Shown here in pieces: positions 5,351 to 5,648 of a stretch of DNA of 5,648 nt. How positions within the stretch are numbered: the first letter of the stretch is position 1; each line of letters opens with the position of its first letter. Source of the stretch: Candidatus Nitrosopolaris rasttigaisensis (lineage in GTDB: Archaea > Thermoproteota > Nitrososphaeria > Nitrososphaerales > Nitrososphaeraceae); NCBI GenBank assembly GCA_933226995.1, contig CAKOFP010000027.1:1-5648 (forward strand). The letters are read 5' to 3'. The notes under the pieces were generated by a model that ran no database searches, was not told the DNA's origin, and was given only the letters and a program-made list of their open reading frames with translations. The position numbers and the translations under genes were made by a program.

Positions 5351-5598
5351 TTAGCGACCAGATTCGACCTTTTTAGCGGACATCCTATCTCCTAAACGGC
5401 CTGAAGGCCTGAATCTTAATGACTCTTGTTTTCGAAGGATAAGGGTTCCTGCATCGTCAGTATTATCATCCCTGACGAGAGCAACTCTAATACTCCCACT
5501 CTCGAGGTAAATCCCATATTTTTTAATGGTCTAACCTTGCACTTCACTGCGGTTTGCAGGAATCTACGAGGGCATTGTTTTTCCACTTTAGCAGTCAT
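5351..5598 (-). pseudogene. Probable 82-residue protein split by a one-base frameshift in an A-run
   Basis: ATG 5598-5596 opens a frame giving MTAKVEKQCPRRFLQTAV and on to VRPLK. After the A6 run at 5524-5519 that frame turns implausible, while the adjacent frame, open from 5530 to TAA 5353-5351, reads well: YGIYLESGSIRVALVRDD, then AGTLILRKQESLRFRPSG and a basic tail with KKVESGR. The second frame has no start codon and is preceded by TAG at 5533-5531. Adding one A to the run joins them into 82 residues. Its TAA touches the TGA of the plus-strand gene with no gap, as compact convergent genes do. The C-terminal part is the more convincing half; the N-terminal assignment is uncertain. The family is not recognised. 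A plus-strand frame over the same bases looks like a shadow. Confidence 0.42.
5398..5409. repeat. Short GC-rich palindrome
   Basis: GGCCT and AGGCC flank GA, about 50 bases after the stop of the plus-strand gene and inside the minus-strand broken gene. A TTTTT at 5370-5374 lies between that stop and the palindrome and is the better candidate for ending the plus-strand transcript. Confidence 0.3.
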
Positions 5599-5610
5599 TT
5601 CGTTTCCATA

Positions 5611-5624
5611 ATGGCAGCTGCCAT
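5611..5624. promoter_or_regulatory. Perfect 14-base palindrome, possible operator
   Basis: ATGGCAGCTGCCAT is its own reverse complement. It lies 13-26 bases upstream of ATG 5598 of the minus-strand frame, where an operator would sit. No TATA element is clear nearby. Confidence 0.4.
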
Positions 5625-5625
5625 A

Positions 5626-5646
5626 CTAGGAGAAGTCAAGTCCTAG
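5626..5646. repeat. Inverted repeat at right edge
   Basis: CTAGGA (5626-5631) and TCCTAG (5641-5646) are perfect 6-base arms around a 9-base loop, directly beside the 14-base palindrome. It may be a hairpin or part of a regulatory site; the context beyond the window is missing. Confidence 0.35.
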
Positions 5647-5648
5647 AT

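Noticed and set aside
5426..5611. Plus-strand 61-residue frame after the right-hand gene
   Set aside because: No start context or domain, and the opposite-strand frame over the same bases reads more like protein.

Overview
The window looks like chromosomal DNA of an ammonia-oxidising thaumarchaeon (Nitrososphaeria, probably the soil Nitrososphaera/Nitrosocosmicus side). The reasons are a membrane-anchored DsbA-like protein, a membrane-anchored dimethylformamidase-C-terminal-like protein, a DUF4337-like membrane protein, a small ABM-fold protein, AT-rich archaeal TATA elements placed for leaderless transcripts, and low coding density. The assignment rests on recognising protein types, not on a search.

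Left third (1-1663), minus strand. Three genes run right to left and may form one transcript: an ABM-domain protein (1044-682), an 81-residue protein broken by one extra base (653-407), and a cysteine-cluster protein running off the left edge (353-1). Upstream lie about 360 bases without a secure gene, then a small secreted His/Ser/Thr/Asn-rich protein (1663-1405) whose signal peptide is out of frame with its only ATG by one base.

Centre (1664-3417), plus strand. A 50-base divergent region holds one central TATA-like element lying 25.5 bases from both flanking ATG codons, plus a perfect 9+9 palindrome. To its right is a DUF4337-like membrane protein interrupted by an in-frame TGA (1714-2352), then an intact 329-residue membrane-anchored protein (2428-3417).

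Right part (3418-5648). A convergent gap with tandem repeats separates this from an intact DsbA-family protein (4397-3645, minus). Beyond it are a Cys-rich frame with no start codon (4724-4539, minus), a 169-residue membrane-anchored protein of unrecognised family (4841-5350, plus), and a minus-strand frame (5598-5351) that needs one extra A to join its two halves and ends against the stop of the plus-strand gene.

The most notable overall feature is the number of small broken genes (four or five) among intact larger ones. Either this is a decaying accessory region or the sequence carries single-base errors. Raw-read checking decides between these. I see no CRISPR array, tRNA, rRNA, transposase or recognisable defence or biosynthetic system.
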